A stretch of 64,000 nt of DNA from Adiantum capillus-veneris (Eukaryota; Streptophyta; Polypodiopsida; Polypodiales; Pteridaceae), in assembly GCA_014529385.2 (NCBI GenBank), contig CM043959.1, forward strand, positions 52,391,753 to 52,455,752, in the 5' to 3' direction. The translations under genes and the position numbers were made by a program. The notes under the pieces are model-generated. The model searched no databases, was not told where the DNA came from, and worked only from the letters and a program-made list of their open reading frames with translations. How positions within the stretch are numbered: the first letter of the stretch is position 1; every line of letters starts with the position of its first letter. Positions 50,867 through 57,791 of this stretch are shown here, one piece after another.

Positions 50867-53800
50867 CGTTGAAATCTAGCGTTGGGCTCTTTTTGCGAGC
50901 AAGTGGATTGTTGCACGTTAAGAGCTATTGCGTGTTGCCCTGTCCTTGTCTCTCATGCACAGGTGGTTGAGCTTGCTCCCTCCCGACTCCTATCTCTTAT
51001 GAGCAGTGGTAATGCCCCACTAGAGGGCTGATCATTTCACTTTATGAGTTGTGTGAGTTTGATGTTGAAACGCCGAGGCAAGAGCCTCTTTGTCCAGGAA
51101 CAGGAGTAGTTAACTGCTACTCCAAAGCAGGAACAAGAGAGGGTGATAACCTCTCTGTACAGGTACTGAAATTCAGCTCTGAATCAGTGCTGTTGTTGGA
51201 CTGTCTCGCGCCCGGAATAGTGCAAGAATTGATGGGAACTTAGCCCAAGGTAATGGGAACAGGACAAGATGATTAGAACTGAAAACAGGTGGGAAAACAG
51301 GTCAAAACCAAAATTTACAGCGGTCTGAAATTTACAGTTTTGGGCTCAAATGGAAGGGTTTTCGCAAGAGAAAGTGTTTCCCTACTTGAATTTTGTTCTG
51401 GGCAAGTTATAGTGCCATTATGCTGCCGAGATTTTCTAGAACAGGTGAAAATTTGTTGTGAACAAGTCCTATACTCTGAAGCACTCAATCTTTGTAATTT
51501 CACTACTCTTAATTGAAAAAGAAATACCGCAAGGGACGCAAGACTTCAGGGCCAATCTGGTGTGAGGAGGTGAGCTTTAAGTGAGTGTGTGCGTGTGATT
51601 AAGTCTAGGTATTTATTGATTGAATCACCGCTTTATGAGTCCATAGACCGGTTTTACAGTGTCTGCTGAAGAATTTTTGTCTATTTGCATGCCTAATCAA
51701 GGGCGATTACTCTTCTTTCACGAAGGGGGTATGTCAGAAGTTAGTGACGTGGCACAGTTCCCAAGGGGGTTAGGGTTTTCAAATACTAACCCTGACAACT
51801 TTGTAGACTTTGGCCGAGGGGCCTCAATCCTTTTAAAAAAAAAGAGAGAACTGTGAATCTTGCTGACATGGCCAGTTGTACGCACATCCGCAAATCGCGG
51901 ACAGGCTGCTGACATGGCATGTGTACGGACAGCTACAAATTGCGCAAGCAGCTTTTGGGCACTAGTTTTTGGGCTAAAGGCTGAGAGCGTTTGGAAGTCA
52001 AAGCTTTTCATGTGAAATGCTTTGGGCCAAGGGCATTTAAATACGGCCTCGTGGGCTCTCTCTAGCATTCCAATACGCAAAAGCAGAGGACAAGTTCCCC
52101 AGCTATTGTACCTTTTGGGAAGCATTAAAGAAAGAGCGCAAGACTTTGGGCCAGTGTATCTGGAAGCAAGACCCCGCCGCTTTGTGCCGACTCTCATCTT
52201 CTCTCTCTTAGAAAGTGAAACAAATAAGGCAAGACAGATGGCGGCGCACTACATGGTCACAAGCAAGAGGATGACTGCCATTGAAAAGGAGTTGAAAGAA
52301 TGCAAAGCCCACATGGATGAGTGGAAAAAAGAGAAGAATTTAATTCATTAATGGAAAAAGAGGGAGGAACAGGCGAGGGAACTAGAACGCAAGGAGTTCC
52401 GGGATGAAATTCAAGCTTTAAAAAGTAGCATCTCAGCCCTTCGGAAGGAGCTCGACGAAACCAAAGAGGGAAGACGCCTTGAAGATGGAGAAATTCAGCC
52501 ATCAATGATTGACGAGCTGAATAGTATACGAGCACAAGTCAAAGAAATAAAGGAGGAAGGAGAAATGAAGACCTCGTGGGTGGAGGTTCTCTCCAAAACG
52601 CAAAAGAAAATGGATGAGGCTAAAAAATGGATTGAAGTTGTCAAGAAGGGAAAGGGCAGGGAAATTCCGACTACACTCGACATCATCAACAAAACACTAG
52701 AAGAGGAACAACGAAGAAGGGTACGCGCTCTACACGTGAGAGTGACCGGCCTAAAAGATTCAAATAAGGTGGACCAAGAGGTGAAGAGCCTCATGTCCAT
52801 GATGGGGGTGGAGAAACCCTCGCACACACAAGCTTGGAGAGTGGGCAAGAAGAGTGAAGGTAATGGGGAGAGTTCAAAAGAACGGGCTCTCATTTTGCGC
52901 TTTCCCTCCATGGAAGAAAAGAAAGACTTTTTAAAGAAGAGGCCAACCCTCAAGAAAACAGGTATCTTTTTAGGAGATGATCTTACGCTCTCACAGCTTG
53001 CACATATGAGAGAAGTCATGCCAGAGATTATAGCAGCAAGGGAGAAGGGAAAGTTAGCTTTCTACAGAAATGGACGAGTAGTGATTACAGAGCACCGCTC
53101 TACATGACGGTGCGAGACCTCTGGGACCACTCTCAAGATGGCGGTTTGGAATTGTAATGGTTCGTATAGACTTGACGTGGGGGCCTTTGAGGACAGCTTC
53201 AGAGACAGAGACATTGTTTTCTACTCAGAGACTCATCAGGCTCCAGGACAGTTGATGCCGCATATATCAGGATACAGATGGGAGACAGCTTGCAGGACAT
53301 GCACCAGAACTGCGCATGGGACTAGAGGATAAGGAGGTGTAGCAGTTCTTTTCAAAGAGGAGCTCCAACCACTACTACACATAGTTCGGAGAGATGATCA
53401 GGCCAAATACTTGTGGGTGAGGCTGAGGGCAGAGACTGGACGTTTCTTGTACATCGCCATATGCTATTTTCCTCCCAGCACTTCAGTATATGCTTCACCC
53501 AGAGGACAGTCTCCTTACTCTGTACTTGATGATGATATCTGGGAGTTCTCCAAAGATGGAGACATCATACTCCTGGGGGATTTCAATGCCCAGCTCACAG
53601 ACAGTCTTCTATGACACATCAGAGGAGATGCTTAGAGAGCTAGAGCCAGAGGAGATGGGACTTGAGAGATGCTCACACGACAGAGAGCATACAGAGTATG
53701 GGAGATACCTGAGAGAGATGACGACTACTCACAGTTTAGCCATACTGAATGGCTTAACGACTTTCCCATTGTCTACAGGTTTTACTTGTTTTCCACACAG

Positions 53801-56800
53801 ACATGGGTCCAGCACTGTAGACTATGTTCTGACACATCCGAGCTTTATCTCTCACATTCAGGATTTCACAGTGGGGCCCAGGCCTGTTGGGATAGGAGTA
53901 GATCATGCACTTTTAACATTATCAGTCTCCTTTGAGTACAATACATCTCAGGCCTCACGGGGTGATAGACATCCACGCTTTACTTTTACACCAGAGACTG
54001 ACTCAGTCTATGTAGAGGAGATACATAGGCTTTTATGCACATCAGAGCCAGTATACACAGTGGAGGAGATCACATCTATGCTGACAGTGACATTACATGG
54101 GGCAGCGACAGAGGCATACCCACACACTCAACCTGGGCAGAGACGTCATTCTGGGCACATGCCTCAGAACAGCTGGTATGATGAGGAGTGTCAATAGAGG
54201 AGAGCTCAGATACAGCAGGAGCTTACATTGGGAGTGATCACCTATAGACAGTCTCACATTGCTACACGACGACTAGTGCGACGGAAGAAGCGAGCTTTCT
54301 TGGTCCAGATGGAGCAAGATTTATATCAGCTCTTCCTTAGTAGAGATTCAGGAGAGGCTTGACGTCTATTCCATGAGAAGTCTCCCCCACCAGTGATTAC
54401 TTCTACAGACATATGGGGGCAGTATGCAGCATCTTTATACACTGTACCTGGACAACCACCACTACCAGACCCACCACAACCATGTCCGGCTACGAGCACC
54501 TTCTTTACCACTGAGATGGTAAAGGAGGCCATTGACAGGATGAAGACCAGACGGGCATAGGATCATGAGGGTTTGGTAGCAGAGCACATTATACATGCTG
54601 GGGATTTGTTGGCAGAGATGCTTGCACGGCTATTCAACCGTGTCATGTGTGAGGGCTTCCCTGAGTCTTGGAGATTATCTACTATTGTACCTATCTTCAA
54701 GATAGGAGACCCCACAGTGCCGGGGAATTACCGTACTATCATGGTAGGACACACATTGGCACGGTTATATGCATCCATCCTCGAGCATAGGCTGAGCAGT
54801 TGGGCAGAGATTATGGGCATACGGGCACCTGGGCAGGCTGGTTTCAGAAGGGCTTTCTCCACACTAGATCATGTCTTTACACTCAGAGCTATCATTGAGG
54901 AGGGTCGAGCACATGGTAAACGGATATACTGCAGCTTTGTGGATTTCCGCAAAGCTTTTGACACACTACCGAGGGCCAGATTGATGCACCGACTTATGGA
55001 ATTGGGGGTACCCACAGAGCTGATCTGGGGGATTATGGCATTGTACAGTTCAGTGATGGGTCATGTACGCACATCAGAGGGGATATCTGACATAGTTCAC
55101 TCCACTATCGGAGTGAAACAGGGATGCCCACTATCCTCTACTTTATTTGGTATGTATGTTGATGGGGTCTCTGATTATATTGACAGAGGGGGAGATAGAG
55201 GTGCTCAGCTTGCAGGGACATGGATCCCTCTTTTATTGTATGCTTACAATATCGTGTTGATATCAGACTCGCCAGAGGGTATGCAGAGACATTTGGACGC
55301 ATTGCATAGTTTTGCAGAGGATAGTGGATTGTCTGTCAACCTTGGTAAAACCAAGTTCATGGTATTTAATACCACGCCACAGTGGGTTAGGAGATCAGCA
55401 CCTACTTTCACATATGGGCAGGACAGTATGGAGTACACTGATGCATACACATATCTTGGGGTGGTCTTTAGTGGACCGAGGTTCACACTGAAAGTGGCAG
55501 CAAACACTAGATTGACTCGTGCCTATGCAGCCCTAGGTGGTTTAGAGAGGATTTGTTCGCAGGTTCAGTTCCAGGAACCTCGAACAAAGCTCTAGCTTTT
55601 CGATACTTTGGTCGCTTCAGTTATGCACTATGGGGTTCAGGTTTGGGGACCGTCTATTGACAGTGCTGGATGGAGTAATATGGAGAGACCCCTGATATCT
55701 ATGATTTCTAGGCTGATTAGAGCCAAGGCCTCAGTCCCACATGACATCATACGAGTGGAGCTGGCTGCCCCACCTATGGAGGTTGAGGCACTCACCAGAT
55801 CAGTATCATTTGTACACAGCTTATGGGACACCACCAGGGACAGGTATGCCAAGCTTGCTCTTGAGTCATCCAGACAGCTGGCATTACAGGGAGATACATC
55901 ATGTTGGTATGCACAGATGAGCTCATGGTTTCAAAGGCATGGTTTCAGCATGGACAGGCTGCCCCCTTTCCAGTATTCTCTTGATGCACCATTTTTGGCT
56001 CTTACACGGATGGAGACTACTAGACTCATTCGGCAGGATCTTATCCAGCTTGATAGCAAGAGGACATGGATAGAGCCATCACGGGAGTTGGGTGCGAAGA
56101 GGGTTTTCTATAGAGAGCATCTTCTTCAACTCACGACAGACGGATTTGTCACACGGCCCAGTTACATGGACACACATCTATCTCATGGGTCACGATGTGC
56201 TATAGGCCAAATTCGCACATCTTCACACCAGCTTGGGATTGAGACAGGTAGATTCAGAGGCATACCAGCAGACAGTAGGATATGTCAGTTATGCCATGCA
56301 GAGCCAGAGACAGAGTTTCACTACATATGTCGTTGCACAGTCTACTATGAGATACGGGGACGCTTTCATTGTCTATTCAGAGATGGTTTTGACTCATTAG
56401 ATAGAGTCATGACTCATGAGATATCAGGATCAAAGATATCTCGGATTATTCCTACTTGAGATTCAGAGACATAGAGACGCTCTATTGAATGGGCAAAGAC
56501 AGAGACAGTCCCAGAGACGCATCTCAGATTTCTTCAGTCTCAGTACCACAGAGGCAGAGGGGACACCACCACCACAGAGCTCGGTTCCCACCCATACACA
56601 CACCAACGGTACTCTCATTGATCGAGCTATAGAGTTATGGAGATCGAGACGACCGCGAATGAGGAGGGGAGCCACGCAGCACCGGCGGGGATTGCGGCAG
56701 AGGATCCACAAGATTCTAGCACGACACACAGAGTGTCGATCAGGATAGGCTTCGTGCTACTGCTATATTGTATCATGGTGACACTTATCGCCACTTTGTA

Positions 56801-56996
56801 CCCTTATGGCATGATACCATTGCTCAGCCTACCAGCCACCCATAGGAGTCGGTAGCACTCCTATCAGTTCTTTGTTTGTAGTTTTCTTTGTTTGTACCCA
56901 GACTTGGTACTAGACTCATCATTGTAATCAGTTGGTCTCATATGTCATTTTGGCCTTTTGTAGACGTTAATATATCATTTCATTTCATTTCATTTC

Positions 56997-57091
<95 letters not shown>

Positions 57092-57728
57092 GTTCTGTTG
57101 TTCCAGTGTCTCAAGTGTGTTGCTGATTTTTTGCTTGGAGTTTCCAAGCCTGTTGCAACACACCCAATGCGAATATGAGAAGCACAAGCAAAAAACAAGA
57201 AAATGCGGTGGTAGGGCGGAGACCATTCCAATCAAGACCAGCTCGCTGCACTTCTCGCGGGAACTGCAGGAAGCAAACTAGGTGACTAGTCACTTCTTCT
57301 TCTTCTCTATGCCTCTCTCAAAACAAGCTGAATTGTCACACTGGCCCACATAAGACGATGGCAGAGTGTTTAAAATCCCCTCTTTACGCACTAAATGAAA
57401 TGATGAAAGTTCAAAGGGTGTACGTGGCCCTCTAGTTAATGCCTCACTTAAACACTTCATCAAAACAGGACACAACATTGATTTTGCCATGTGGCCTTGT
57501 TCAGCAAGATTAATCCAATGGCCTCAATTGCTCCCAAGAGTTCAGAGTCTCCTAAGGCCTTGAGTAGGCCAAAAGAAATCTTCCATTAAGTAAACATCTT
57601 GAGGGCACAGACCCACATTATGGTAGGCTGGTCAACAATCACTACCAACATACTTCATTTCAGCATTTTATCTCACATCATAAACGCACAAGATATGGGT
57701 ATATAAGTTTGGTTTAGTAGATGCGTTA

Positions 57729-57791
<63 letters not shown>

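Larger units (their letters stand above)
52238..57000 (+). mobile_element. Near full-length LINE (L1-like) with (CATTT)n tail
   Basis: ORF1, ORF2 (EN, RT, zinc-binding C-terminus), about 0.5 kb 3' UTR and a (CATTT)5 tail (56976-57000). It is antisense to DEP1 in intron 1. It carries one stop in ORF1, several stops and one frameshift in ORF2, and a mutated RT active site. The 5' end and target duplication were not resolved; a CT array follows the tail directly. Confidence 0.85.
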
